A stretch of DNA of 64,000 bases, from NCBI GenBank assembly GCA_002238605.1, contig MPMR01000016.1, positions 20,501-84,500 of the forward strand. The letters run 5' to 3'. Shown here piece after piece: positions 25,949 to 36,000 of this stretch. Below the pieces are notes generated by a model. The model was not told where the DNA came from. It did no database searches and was given only the letters and a program-made list of their open reading frames with translations. Each line of letters begins with the position of its first letter. Positions within the stretch are counted from its first letter, which is position 1. The DNA comes from BD2-11 clade cluster bacterium bin43. Its GTDB lineage: Bacteria > Gemmatimonadota > Gemmatimonadetes > Longimicrobiales > Gaopeijiaceae. A program made the position numbers and the translations under genes.

Positions 25949-26968
25949 ATGCCGATTGCGCCCGACCGCGACAAGGTCGCCCGCTGGAACGCCATCCTCA
26001 AGCCGTACTGGGGCCCTGACACCCGCGCCAGCGTTCGACAGCTGCTCACCTCCGCCATCCCTTTCGTGGGGCTCTGGTATGCCACCCTGCGCAGTCTCGA
26101 GGTAGGATACTGGCTCACCATCCTGCTGGCACTTCCCACGGCCGCCTTCATGATGCGGCTCTTCATGATCCAGCACGATTGCGGGCACGGATCCTTCTTC
26201 CGCTCGCACACGGCGCGCCAGTGGTTGGGGCGCTGCATCGGCGTTCTGCTCCTGACGCCGTACGACTACTGGAAGCGCGCCCACGCCTACCACCACGCCC
26301 ACTCGGGCGACCTGGATTTTCGCGGCTTCGGCGACATCGACACCTTCACCGTGCGAGAATACCTGTCCTGGCCCTGGTATCGCCGGCTGCGCTACAGGCT
26401 GTACCGGCATCCGTTCGTGCTCTTCGTGCTGGGGCCCCTGTTCATCTTCCTGATGAAGCACAGGTTTCCCTGGGATGCCCCGGCGAAGTGGAAGAAGGCC
26501 TGGCAGAGCGTGTTCTGGACGAACGTGGCGCTGGTGGCGGTGGTGTTGCTGCTGGGCGAGACGATTGGATACGGGCGTCTCCTGCTGACTCACGCACCCG
26601 TGCAGCTGATCGCTTCCATGGCCGGCGTCTGGATGTTCTACGTGCAGCACCAGTTCGAGCGGACCTACTGGGACAGGCACGAAGACTGGGACTACTACGA
26701 CGCTTCACTTTACGGAAGCTCGTATCTCAACCTTCCCGCTCCGTTCAGATGGCTTTCGGCGAACATCGGCTTCCACCACGTGCACCACATGAGCATGCGC
26801 ATCCCCAACTACAAGCTCCGGCGGGCGCACGAGGAGAACGAGGAGTTCCATGCGGTGCGCGAAGTCCGCGTTCGGGACACGCTGAGGCTCATCAACCTGG
26901 CGCTGTGGGACGAGGACCGGCGCCGGCTGATCCGGTTCAGGGACCTGAGGGAGCTGCAGCCCGCCTGA
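25949..26968 (+). CDS. Membrane fatty-acid desaturase (DesA-like)
   Basis: 339 residues. The three histidine boxes of di-iron membrane desaturases are present: HDCGH (76-80), HAYHH (112-116) and HHVHH (276-280). Hydrophobic pairs lie around 34-75, 92-105, 155-170 and 188-230. TPYDYWKRAHAYHHAHSGD is typical of the delta-12/omega-3 DesA branch. It introduces double bonds into acyl lipids at the membrane. Regiospecificity cannot be read. The stop codon abuts the convergent GPP34 gene with no spacer. Confidence 0.93.
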   Translation: MPIAPDRDKVARWNAILKPYWGPDTRASVRQLLTSAIPFVGLWYATLRSLEVGYWLTILLALPTAAFMMRLFMIQHDCGHGSFFRSHTARQWLGRCIGVLLLTPYDYWKRAHAYHHAHSGDLDFRGFGDIDTFTVREYLSWPWYRRLRYRLYRHPFVLFVLGPLFIFLMKHRFPWDAPAKWKKAWQSVFWTNVALVAVVLLLGETIGYGRLLLTHAPVQLIASMAGVWMFYVQHQFERTYWDRHEDWDYYDASLYGSSYLNLPAPFRWLSANIGFHHVHHMSMRIPNYKLRRAHEENEEFHAVREVRVRDTLRLINLALWDEDRRRLIRFRDLRELQPA

Positions 26969-27757
26969 TCAGCTCGACGAGGACGCGGCGATGCTGGCCA
27001 CGACAGCGGCCTGGGCGGCGGCCACCGCGGCCTGGGCAGCCGCAACCGAGGCCCTGACCGCCTTCCGGGCCGCAATGGCGGGGTGACCGGTGCCGACCGT
27101 GAAGGGCTCTCCGGCGGTGATGGCCTTCAGGCGCGCCTTGCGCACCTTAAGTTCCTTGCGCTCGAAGTGGATCCGGAGAGAGCCGGTGGCGTGGGCCAGG
27201 GAGAGCACGACGCCCAGCCCGGCCTCGATCTCGCCATCGTCCATGACGGCGTCCCGCAGGCTTGCGATCAGCTTGCGCTCGGGCCCCGGATCGAGGGTGG
27301 GATAGAGCTTGCGCCTGAAGACGAGCAGGATCTGAGACTCCTTCGTGCGCAGGATGCCCCGCCGGCAGAGTCCGAGTGCGGTCCGGTGCCGGAGGCGCTT
27401 GAGGTTGCCGAAGGTCGATACCCAGGCGGATGCGCGACGACGCCTCTTCGAATCGCGCACCCGGTCGAGGGCCTCGGCCATGATCTCGTCCCGCGGACGG
27501 CCCGTCACCGGCGCGGCTTCGACGAACGCCTTCTTGCTCTCCTCGATGCGAATGACCCCCGCAAGCGCGAGTTCGGCGAGGATGGCTCCGCCCATGGCGA
27601 GATTGTAGAAGCCGGCGCGGTAGTCCACGGTACCCTTGCGGTCGCGCAGCACCAGGAGCAGAAGCTGTTCGTGAAGATGGAGGTCGTGGCGGGAGGATGG
27701 CATTCGCGGGGTGTCCGGGTTGGTGGGTTGGATGCGCCGCACCTGATTACTTGACAC
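26969..27757 (-). CDS. GPP34 (Golgi phosphoprotein 3) family protein
   Basis: 262 residues from GTG 27757, chosen because AGGAG (27764-27768 on the plus strand as CTCCT) lies six bases upstream. An ATG at 27703 would shorten it by 18 residues. LHLHEQLLLLVLRDRKGTVD and NLAMGGAILAELALAGVI are the family opening, and the remaining helices match GPP34. In eukaryotes GOLPH3 binds phosphatidylinositol-4-phosphate. Bacterial homologues are common in high-GC phyla and poorly studied. The last 40 residues are alanine-rich and low-complexity (AAAQAAVAAAQAAVVASIAA), probably a helical tail. The convergent desaturase ends one base away. Confidence 0.88.
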   Translation of the reverse strand: MSSNQVRRIQPTNPDTPRMPSSRHDLHLHEQLLLLVLRDRKGTVDYRAGFYNLAMGGAILAELALAGVIRIEESKKAFVEAAPVTGRPRDEIMAEALDRVRDSKRRRRASAWVSTFGNLKRLRHRTALGLCRRGILRTKESQILLVFRRKLYPTLDPGPERKLIASLRDAVMDDGEIEAGLGVVLSLAHATGSLRIHFERKELKVRKARLKAITAGEPFTVGTGHPAIAARKAVRASVAAAQAAVAAAQAAVVASIAASSSS

Positions 27758-27763
27758 TATGAA

Positions 27764-27768
27764 CTCCT
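27764..27768 (-). promoter_or_regulatory. Shine-Dalgarno that sets the GPP34 start
   Basis: AGGAG on the minus strand, six bases before GTG 27757. No comparable site precedes ATG 27703. Confidence 0.65.
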
Positions 27769-27837
27769 GTTTCACAAGCGGCCGGCGGCAGGGGCGGGAT
27801 TGACCGCGCGGCCAGGTCGGCGGAGGTACGATACTTG

Positions 27838-29574
27838 ATGACGGATCATTTCCGAGGCCGGCCACCTGGATCCCCCGTCGTCGCCGCATGCAGGGTTGTC
27901 GCGGTGGCGGCCGCGATCGTGGCGGCGCCGGGATGCCGGGAGACAGGCCCGTCCGGCGAGACGCGGGGGCCATTCCGAATCGGCGCCACGATCGAGGTGG
28001 GCGCGGCCCCCCACGGCGTCCGGTTCAGCGGCGACGGCGACACGGCGTACGTCGCGCTCAGCGGAGACGGACGGATCGCGGTCGTGGATCTTGCGGCGGG
28101 CGCCGTGATGGCTCGCTGGGACGCGGGTTCGACCCCGCTCGACCTGGTACGGGTGGGCGATGGCTGGCTCGTGAGCCAGTTCCGCGACTCGACCCTCATC
28201 AGGCTCGACGCCGAGGGACGAATCGTGGACGGCGCCGTATGGAACGTCGGCTCGGGCCCATCGCTGTTCTCACCCGGGACGGTGCGGGGACGTACCTGGG
28301 TCACCTCCGAGTTCGCGGACCTGCTGTGGGTCGTGGACGCGGAGTCCGGCGTGCCCATCGCGTCTCACCAGACCGGCGAACGGCCCTACCCGGCCGACGT
28401 CATGTGGGACGGCTCGCACGCCTTCGTCCCCAACCTGGATGCGGGCACGGTGTCGGTGATCGACCTGCTGAACATGGAGACCGACGCCACGGTTGAGGTG
28501 TGTCCCGGCCCGCCCGGGGGCGCGCTCACGCCCGACCAGGTCACCTACGTCGTGGCCTGCGGCGAATCTAACGAGCTGGTGTTCGTGAACACGGCATCCT
28601 TCGCGGTCACCGGCCGTGTGTCCGAGGGACTCGGTCCGCGGCCCTTTTCCGTGGTCGTCCCCGGCGACGGCCGCCACGCCGTGGTCAACAACGCGGGCGG
28701 GAGCACCGTTTCGGTGGTGGATCTGGCATCGCGGGCGGTCGTGCAGACCCTCGAGGTGGGGGAGCAGCCTATCGTGGTGCGGGCGCACCCGGACGGCGAG
28801 CGGGTGTTCGTCGCCAACGAGATCTCGGGCACCCTGGTGGAGTTGATTCCGGCCCCGGGCGATGTCCCTTCCCTTGCCAGCGAAGTCGTCGTCCTGGGCA
28901 TGATCCACGGCGGGCACGTCACCAGCGAAGCCTTCAGCCTCGAGGTCGTCCGGGACCTGGTCCGCGAAATCGATCCCGACTACTGGCTCACCGAGATCCC
29001 GCCGAACCGCTGGGACCGGGCCTGGTCCGAATACCGGGCTTCGGGGACCGTCGAGGAGCCCCGCACGCGCCTCTTTCCGGAATACATGGATGGGCTCTTT
29101 CCGCTGACGCGCGAGCTGGACTTCCAGGTCATCCCCACGGCGGGATGGACGGAGCCGATGTCCGACTTCCGGGCGGCGTATCTCGATGCGTACTCGCGCG
29201 ACCCGGAGCGGGCTGAATCGTGGGCCGAATACCAGGCCGCGGCCGCGGCTTCGGCCGAGGCGCTGGCCGCCGGCGCAGGGGACGATCCCCGCTGGATCCA
29301 CACCGATGCCTACGACGAGGCCTACGACATCCGCATGCAGGCGTACGCGCGTCTTTTCGACGCCGACCTGGGTCCGGGAGGCTGGGACGCCATCAACGCC
29401 TCGCACTGGGCGAACATCGAGCGCGCGCTCGACCGGCACCGGGGCGAGGGGGCTCGCTTTCTGCTGACCTACGGCGCGGGCCACAAGGGCCCTTTCCTGC
29501 GCGAACTGCGGAGGCGCGACGACATCGTGCTGCTGGAGGTGGCGCCATTCCTGGATCGCGTGGAGAGCAGATGA
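27838..29574 (+). CDS. Lipoprotein with a YVTN-type beta-propeller fused to a TraB/TIKI-like domain
   Basis: 578 residues from ATG 27838, with GGAGG upstream. A lipobox-like VAAPGC puts Cys33 at the mature N-terminus. Residues about 45-345 are propeller repeats (GDTAYVALSGDGRIAVVDL, HAFVPNLDAGTVSVIDL, HAVVNNAGGSTVSVVDL, RVFVANEISGTLVELI). From about 350 a second domain begins, VVVLGMIHGGHVTSEAF with His357, and closes with TYGAGHKGPFLRELRRRDD containing His549. The spacing of a GxIH start and a GxGH end recalls the TraB/TIKI/erythromycin-esterase-like superfamily. That assignment is by pattern only. The fusion is unusual, and a role in cell-surface peptide or ester turnover is possible. Confidence 0.75.
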   Translation: MTDHFRGRPPGSPVVAACRVVAVAAAIVAAPGCRETGPSGETRGPFRIGATIEVGAAPHGVRFSGDGDTAYVALSGDGRIAVVDLAAGAVMARWDAGSTPLDLVRVGDGWLVSQFRDSTLIRLDAEGRIVDGAVWNVGSGPSLFSPGTVRGRTWVTSEFADLLWVVDAESGVPIASHQTGERPYPADVMWDGSHAFVPNLDAGTVSVIDLLNMETDATVEVCPGPPGGALTPDQVTYVVACGESNELVFVNTASFAVTGRVSEGLGPRPFSVVVPGDGRHAVVNNAGGSTVSVVDLASRAVVQTLEVGEQPIVVRAHPDGERVFVANEISGTLVELIPAPGDVPSLASEVVVLGMIHGGHVTSEAFSLEVVRDLVREIDPDYWLTEIPPNRWDRAWSEYRASGTVEEPRTRLFPEYMDGLFPLTRELDFQVIPTAGWTEPMSDFRAAYLDAYSRDPERAESWAEYQAAAAASAEALAAGAGDDPRWIHTDAYDEAYDIRMQAYARLFDADLGPGGWDAINASHWANIERALDRHRGEGARFLLTYGAGHKGPFLRELRRRDDIVLLEVAPFLDRVESR

Positions 29575-29629
29575 ATCTGCCGGAGTCGGGGCATGACTCC
29601 AGCGTCCGTTTGATGAAGGAGAACGACCA

Positions 29630-32089
29630 ATGACTCGGAACGGCATGCGCAGCCTGTCCATCCTGACGCTGGCCACGGGTATGGTGGCGGTTTCCCCCGG
29701 CGGAGCGTCGGCACAGTCCGGGCCCGTCGTCATCCGCGCGGGAACGATTCACACCGTCACCAGCGGCACGATTCAGGACGGCGAGATCCTGATCCGGGAC
29801 GGGGTCATCGAGGCGGTGGGCGCGTCGGTGAACGCTCCCGCGGACGCCCGCGTGTACGAGGCCGAGGTCGTGATTCCGGGGATGATCGACGCGCACGCGC
29901 ACCTGGCCCTGGACCGCTCCAGCCGCACGCGGATCCCGGGCCCTGTGACCGCCGAGTGGAAGGCCGTGGAGCACCTGGACCTGGAGGATCCCATGATCCA
30001 GGTGGCGCTGTCGGGCGGCATCACGTCGCTCATCACGCGCTCGGGGAGCGGCATCATCTCGAGCGGCCAGTCGGTGGCGCTCAAGATGAAGAGCACCCCG
30101 GGGCCGGAGATGATCTTCAAGCCCTACGTGGATCTGAAGATGGCCGTCCGGCCGCTCATCAACCTGCGTCCCGGGGAGACCCCGCAGACGGTGATGGGGT
30201 GGTACGCAACTGCGGACGACTACTTCCGGCGCGCGCAGATCTACGTCGAGCAACAGGATGCGCACGCGGGCGGGGAGGGTCCGGCGCCCGAGCGGGACGA
30301 GCGCCTGGAGGCGTTCGCGGCCGTGATCCGGGGCGAGGTCATGGTGCACGCGCACTCGCACTATCCCAGCGAGGTCATGATGGTGTTCCGCCTGGCGCGC
30401 AAGTACGGCTTCTTCGACCGGCTGGCGCTGGCGCACGCGGAGGAGATCTTCCCGCTGACGGAGATGCTCGCGGGGACGGAGATCGTGCCGGTGATCGGGC
30501 CCATGATGATCGTCCAGTACTACAACGACCCGGAGCCCCTCAACCTGCTGAAGGACCTGCTGGACGCCGGGGTGTACGCCAGCATCCAGACCGACATGTC
30601 GAACCAGCACTTCAAGGACTTCCGCGAATACGGGGCGTTCCTGGCGCGCCACGGCCTGACCGACCAGCAGGCGCTCGAGGTGATGACCATCAACGGGGCC
30701 CGGGCGATGATGCTCCAGGACCGGGTGGGAAGCATCGAGGCGGGGAAGGACGCCGACCTGGTCCTGCTCGACGGGCACTTCCTGGACCTGACCGCGGACC
30801 GGGTGGAGCGCGTGTTCGTGGACGGGCGGATGGAGTACGAGCGCGGCCCGGTGTTGCAGCCCGAGCGGCCGCGGACCGTTGGGCCGTTCACGCCGGTGAC
30901 CGGCGCGATCACCGCCGCCGACGAGACGTTCGCCATCACCGGGGCACATGTGTTCACCGTGAGCGGCCGGGCGATCGAGAACGCGACCCTGGTGGTCGAG
31001 GGTGGCCGGTTCACGCAAGTGGCGGGCGGTGCTGACCCGCCGGCCGGCGTCCCGGCCATGGATGTGGGGGGGCGGGTGGTCATGCCCGGCACCGTGATCG
31101 CGCGCGCCTTCGCCAACGACTGGATCGGCGACCTCAAGTGGCAGGTGCAGAACGACGAGATCACCGCGCCGATCGTTCCGGAAATGAACGCGCTGTACGC
31201 GGTCGACCCCTGGTTCCCGTCGTACCAGGTGAACACGGCCATCGGGGTGACCGCCATCCACGTTACGCCCGGGACGCGCAACCTGGCCGGGGGCAACGGG
31301 GTGGTGGTGAAGACGCCCGGCCTCGACTTCGAGAAGATGGTGCGCCGGGAGCCGGCCAGCATGGTGTTCGCTCTGACGGCTTCGGCGTTGCGGGAGTGGA
31401 CGGCCGAATCGGGGGCGGCGCTGACGCTCGAGAGCGCCGCTGTGATGATCCGCGAGACGCTCGACGCGGCGAGAGCCTACGCCGAAGCCGGCGCGGAGCG
31501 CGAATACGACGCACGCATGGAGGCACTCCTGCCGCTCCTCCGGGGGGAGGTGCCGGCGATGATCCACGCCGACCGGGTGGCGGAGATCGAGGAGGCGCTG
31601 AGCATCGCGGAGGACTTCGGCCTGCGGCTGGTGGTCACCGGCGGCGTGGAGGCGCACCGGCTGGCGGACCGGCTGGCGGCGGCCGATGTGGGCGTCATCC
31701 TGGGCAACTCCGGGAGCTATGCTTCGGACATCCGCGGCGGCGGCGAAGGCTGGAGCGTGGAGGGGCCCGCCATCCTCAATCGCGCGGGCGTGAAGGTCGC
31801 GTTCTACGGCCCGGGGGCGTCACGGCGCGCCTCGCCCATCGGTCGCCTGGGTGGCGAGCCCATCCTCAACTCGGCGTGGGCTTTCCGCAACGGCGTGCCC
31901 GAGGTGGACGCGCTTCGGATGGCGACGCTCAACGCCGCCGAACTCCTCGACATGGACGACCGCATCGGCAGCATCGAGACGGGCAAGGACGCCGACTTCG
32001 TCATCCTGGAGGGGCATCCCTTCGATTACCGCGTAGTGCCCGGGTGGGTGTTCGTGGATGGCAGGCTGGAGGCGGGCGGCGCGCGGTAG
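29630..32089 (+). CDS. Exported double amidohydrolase
   Basis: 819 residues with a signal peptide ending near GGASAQ. The first module (about 30-415) is a complete metal-dependent amidohydrolase: PGMIDAHAHLAL with His89/His91, VHAHSHYPSEV, LALAHAEEI, IQTDMSNQ (putative Asp) and the closing IEAGKDADLVLLDG. The second module (about 430-815) repeats the pattern and ends IETGKDADFVILEG. Its HxH position reads VVMPGTVIARAFAND, so the first metal pair is missing. Imidazolonepropionase-like amidohydrolases are common as exported enzymes in Gemmatimonadota-type genomes. The substrate is unknown. The second module is probably structural or inactive. Confidence 0.88.
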   Translation: MTRNGMRSLSILTLATGMVAVSPGGASAQSGPVVIRAGTIHTVTSGTIQDGEILIRDGVIEAVGASVNAPADARVYEAEVVIPGMIDAHAHLALDRSSRTRIPGPVTAEWKAVEHLDLEDPMIQVALSGGITSLITRSGSGIISSGQSVALKMKSTPGPEMIFKPYVDLKMAVRPLINLRPGETPQTVMGWYATADDYFRRAQIYVEQQDAHAGGEGPAPERDERLEAFAAVIRGEVMVHAHSHYPSEVMMVFRLARKYGFFDRLALAHAEEIFPLTEMLAGTEIVPVIGPMMIVQYYNDPEPLNLLKDLLDAGVYASIQTDMSNQHFKDFREYGAFLARHGLTDQQALEVMTINGARAMMLQDRVGSIEAGKDADLVLLDGHFLDLTADRVERVFVDGRMEYERGPVLQPERPRTVGPFTPVTGAITAADETFAITGAHVFTVSGRAIENATLVVEGGRFTQVAGGADPPAGVPAMDVGGRVVMPGTVIARAFANDWIGDLKWQVQNDEITAPIVPEMNALYAVDPWFPSYQVNTAIGVTAIHVTPGTRNLAGGNGVVVKTPGLDFEKMVRREPASMVFALTASALREWTAESGAALTLESAAVMIRETLDAARAYAEAGAEREYDARMEALLPLLRGEVPAMIHADRVAEIEEALSIAEDFGLRLVVTGGVEAHRLADRLAAADVGVILGNSGSYASDIRGGGEGWSVEGPAILNRAGVKVAFYGPGASRRASPIGRLGGEPILNSAWAFRNGVPEVDALRMATLNAAELLDMDDRIGSIETGKDADFVILEGHPFDYRVVPGWVFVDGRLEAGGAR

Positions 32090-32206
32090 TCGTGTGCCGA
32101 GGCACGCGGCGACTCTGTCGCGCAAGTCGTGCTCCCGCGGAAAGCCAACTGAGGAGCTCCCCGCCCGCGGGCTCGGGAACCCTGTCTTGCCTGTGGGCCG
32201 AGGCAC

Positions 32207-32263
32207 TTGACGGCGACCGAATATTGTGCAATAGTGTGGCGCATGCACCATATCACGGTGCAT
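32207..32263 (+). promoter_or_regulatory. Candidate promoter and operator of the first VapBC-type pair
   Basis: TTGACG (32207-32212) could be a -35. CAATAG (32229-32234, 16-nt spacer) or TAGTGT (32232-32237) could be the -10. Immediately downstream, ATGCACC (32243-32249) and GGTGCAT (32257-32263) form a perfect 7-bp inverted repeat with a 7-nt spacer, well placed for autorepression by the antitoxin about 95 nt before its start codon. Confidence 0.45.
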
Positions 32264-32357
32264 CTTACGTCGCCGCGACCCCCCGGATTTCGCTCGATGC
32301 GTCGCCCGGACGAGTCGCGAAGGCGTTTCAGCTGAAACCTCTGGTCCCGCGAATGCC

Positions 32358-32630
32358 ATGTCCCGAATTCACTTCGTCGTGAAGGAGGCCGCCAAGATGG
32401 CGTACCAGACCCAAGCCCGGCGGGAAGGCAAGTCCCTCGGGGAGTGGCTGCGTGAGGCCGCCGAGGAGAAGCTGGCGACGGCGCGCCCGCGCAAGTTCAC
32501 GGTTCAGGAGTTGCACGAGTTCGCGGCCAGGTGCGACGCGCGTCACCCGCCCGGCGCGCGGGAGCTGGACTGGCCGGAAATCAAGAAGACCCTCGTCGAG
32601 ACGCGTTATCCGGACTACGACATCACATGA
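32358..32630 (+). CDS. Antitoxin of a VapBC-type pair
   Basis: 90 residues. The first 45 look like a DNA-binding N-terminus of ribbon-helix-helix type (HFVVKEAAKMAYQTQARREG, then KSLGEWLREAAEEKL). The C-terminal half, FTVQELHEFAARCDARHPPG, is likely the toxin-wrapping tail. It overlaps the PIN toxin start by 4 nt (ATGA), the standard antitoxin-first arrangement. An inverted repeat at 32243-32263 is the likely autoregulatory site. The family assignment rests on context and pattern and is not secure in detail. Confidence 0.75.
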   Translation: MSRIHFVVKEAAKMAYQTQARREGKSLGEWLREAAEEKLATARPRKFTVQELHEFAARCDARHPPGARELDWPEIKKTLVETRYPDYDIT

Positions 32631-33016
32631 TCTTCGTTGACGCCAACGTCTTCATGTATTTCGTGGGCGCCGACCATCCCCTGCGGAAGGAAGCCAGGGA
32701 CTTCTTCATTCGGTCACGGAAACGGGACAAACCCCTCGTAACTTCGGCGGAAGTGCTCCAGGAACTCCTCCATCACTACCTGCGCCGGGACAGGCGGCCG
32801 CTGCTCGACGCGGCCTTCGACCTGGTCGGTTCCACGGTGGACGAAATCTGGCCCGTCGAGGAGGCCGATGTCGAGTTGGCGCGCAACCTGTCGGCTCGGC
32901 ACCGCGGTCTCGAGGCCCGCGACTTGGTGCACCTGGCCTGCTGCATCCGGCGAAAGCCGCGCAAACTCATGACGTTCGACCGGGGGCTGGCGGCGGCGTG
33001 GCGGAGTGGGGGCTAG
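32627..33016 (+). CDS. PIN-domain ribonuclease toxin (VapC-like)
   Basis: 129 residues from ATG 32627. Acidic PIN residues are visible: Asp5 in IFVDANVFMY, a Glu in TSAEVLQELLHHY, an Asp in LEARDLVHLACC and a C-terminal Asp in LMTFDRGLAA. Such toxins cut tRNA or rRNA when the antitoxin is degraded. The frame continues upstream of 32627 only as a shadow of the antitoxin. The pair opens a region rich in defence-type genes. Confidence 0.88.
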   Translation: MIFVDANVFMYFVGADHPLRKEARDFFIRSRKRDKPLVTSAEVLQELLHHYLRRDRRPLLDAAFDLVGSTVDEIWPVEEADVELARNLSARHRGLEARDLVHLACCIRRKPRKLMTFDRGLAAAWRSGG

Positions 33017-33059
33017 CGGAAAGCGCCGGCGGTTGGCCAGGCAGACGGTGGATCCTGTC

Positions 33060-36000
33060 TCACTTCCGCGCCTCCGGCTTCGACACATCGATCACGCAGA
33101 CAGAGATCTTGCGGCGTTCGAGGTCGGACAGGGAGTCTAGCAGGGATTGCCGGAGTTCAGTGGCCGACTTGGGCTTTGGGCCTGATCGTGGGGTTGGCCC
33201 GCAGCCCTCGGCCTCGCCGAACCAGAACACGAGATAGATGCCGTAGCCATCGGCACCGGGGTCGCGGGCGTACTTGGCGATCAGTTGCGTGTGAATCGCG
33301 CTCCAGAGTTCGCGATGACAACTCCGCTTGATCTCGATGGGGACGTTGCAGCCGTCGCAAGCGACGCGAACGTCGGAACGCTTGTCGTCGGCGTATCGAC
33401 CCCCGATCTGGGCGTCGATTCCCACGGGGGTCAGCAACGGTCTCAGTGCGAGGAGCAGCGCGCGCCGACAAGCGTTTTCCGGGAGCGGGCTTGTCACGCG
33501 ATCATATTGATCGACGTGCCAGGACGTTTTCCATCCAGAGGGTGAGCCGCCACGGAGATCCTTGCCGACTTTTCGAAGCACATCTGTCGTGAAGGCTGCG
33601 AGATCGCCCGCATTGGTGGGCCGACCGTTGGCCAGGACCTCGGCGACATCTTCGAGGCCGGGATGCACGAACGTGGCTTCTCGACAAACGCTCCTCTGCT
33701 TCTGGAGGCGATCGAGAAGTTTGGATCGCCAGTGGGCGAGTCGATCGTCGGCGGCCAGCGCCTCGAGCGCATTTTTCGCTGCAGGTGAGGCATCTTCCGA
33801 GAGCCGGTCGATGAAGCTGTGGATATTGCTGTCGGCTTCCATGGGCAACGTCACCACGTAGACTTCGCCAGTCCTTGGCGGCGCGAGGGAGTAGGGTCCA
33901 ATCAGGCGGATCAACCTCTCGAGGGTGGTCGCATCCCACATGTCCTTCACGGCCGACGGCACGGCATGCGGCTCCACCGTCATCTCCATCAATCGGTGTA
34001 TCCGGCGGCCCCGTCCGGCCACCTGTGATTCCAACCGATCGCCATAGACTTCCGGCTCCACAAACAATCCAGCGGTCAGCCAATACACTGTCTGGCTGGC
34101 GTTCATGCTCGTGCGGGCGAGCTTTGCCTCGATCAGTTCTAAGAGTTGTGTCCTGTCTCCATAGAGTACGGCGGCCTGAAGTAGAGAACGTAAGGTCGTT
34201 AGCTGTCCTGCCTTACACCGGATCGGAAAGATTCTCAGGAGTGGAATGGCAACCGCGGATACCAAGGGGGCATACTCGGGTTGGCGGGCCAGGTAGTAGA
34301 TGTCCGGCAGTAACTCCGCGTCCTTCCGAAATTGATGGCGAGCGCAGTGGATCCAAACCTCGGCGACAACATCCGGCTGCCTCGCCACAGAAGCACGCAG
34401 CCAGCGTGGTGGACGCTCTATGCCGTACAAGTGACGCAGTTTCGGAACTGCAAGGTGGATGGAAAGCGCCAGGCGAATCTGAGCTTCAGTAAGCTGTGTG
34501 TCTTGGTTTTCCCCCCAGGAGAGTTCTTCCAGTCCAACCATGAACGGGTAGGCCGCGTAATGTATCTGCCCTTGGGCAGACACCTCCGAGACCTCGGTCC
34601 ACGTTGGGAGGTCCGCCCGCAGAATCGCTCCCCGCAAGCCGGCCAAGGCCGCCCTGAGGAGATCATTATCGGGACCGAGCAAGTAGCGCAGCCGCTCCTG
34701 CGGAGTCTCGCCGACGACATCCGAGAAGCCGTCGAGATAGGCCACTGCAAGGTGGTGAAGCAAGTTCAGCGGGCACTGGTTGGCGCGTAGCGATGTCAGG
34801 TTTGCTCGGACGGTCGCGCGCAGATCATCGAATCGCCCGTCGTCCGATGTTGCCGAGGTCTGTGGGGTTCCCTGGGGTCCGGCATCAATACGGCTCTCCT
34901 GTTCCCAGGCGGCGAGCGTTTTCTCGAATAGTCCAGCGAGGCGGACGTCGCTGCTAAGCGTTGCCGCGACCTCTTCACATCTTCCCTTCTCAGGCTCGTT
35001 GTAGACGAATGCCGCTGCCTCCCACGCGAACCAGTCAGCCACCTCGTGGTTGCTCGCCCGCAGCGCTTGATCGGCGCACCAGGCGCCGTAATCGTCCGGC
35101 AGCTTGGCGCCGAAGCGGCTTCGTCGCACGAAGGTCATGCAATAGTGGAAGTCACTGTCCGCCGTGCGGCATCGGCTCACACCCTGCTCGATCATGGCCT
35201 TCTGCATGTCGGGATGGTCCGTGAGCCAACTCCGGAAGAATTCGGCACCGCCGACTCCGCCCGGGCGAAAGATGCCTGGCTCTTGCCCGAGCCAACCTGC
35301 GAAGCCAAGCCAATGCACGAGTTGCTCTTGCGCGATGCTCTCGGGTGAGCGTTCCAGGAGGTGGCGTAACAGCACGACCGGCGGTCGCACCACAAAATCG
35401 ACGCCCCTTGGAGCAACCGCTGATTCTGCTCTCACCTGCTCCATCGGGCCCCTGAGCAAAGCGAGCAGCTGCACCATTTGCGGAATCGTGGACTGCTCTA
35501 CTAGGCGACTCGTCCAGAAGGTCTCATAGCGGCTCCACATACCTTGCCGGACAGGCTCTCTCAAGTAGCCGACCAAGTCGGCCGCGGAGAGCTCGGCGGG
35601 ATACAGTTCCTCCAGCAATGTCCCCAGCAGGCCGTCGTCCTGGGTCGGTACGACGCCGGTGTAGATGTCGTCGAGAAGGCTCTGGAGCGTTGCGGCGACC
35701 TGAGAGTCACCCCTGCGGACTTGCACGTATGCCGCCAGGGCAGTGCGCCGATGTATCATCGGCCACGAGTCGTCCCGGACAATGGCCATCAGGGGATCGG
35801 CAAGTTGGGGGATGGCTTGACCGGCCATGAGAGCTTGGAGGATGAGCCGGACAAAGGATTGATGCGCCTCATCCCGCGCGGGGTTGGAGAGAGCGCGACT
35901 GAACTCCTGCTCCAGACCGGGATCGGTGAGGCGTCCTAATGGAGAATCCAGCGTGGTTTGGCCTACCAACCACGGATTCCGCTCGGTCTCCTCTCTCAGC

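Noticed and set aside
29393..31657. 754-codon minus-strand frame opposite the amidohydrolase
   Set aside because: His/Asp/Arg-rich antisense shadow with no motif.
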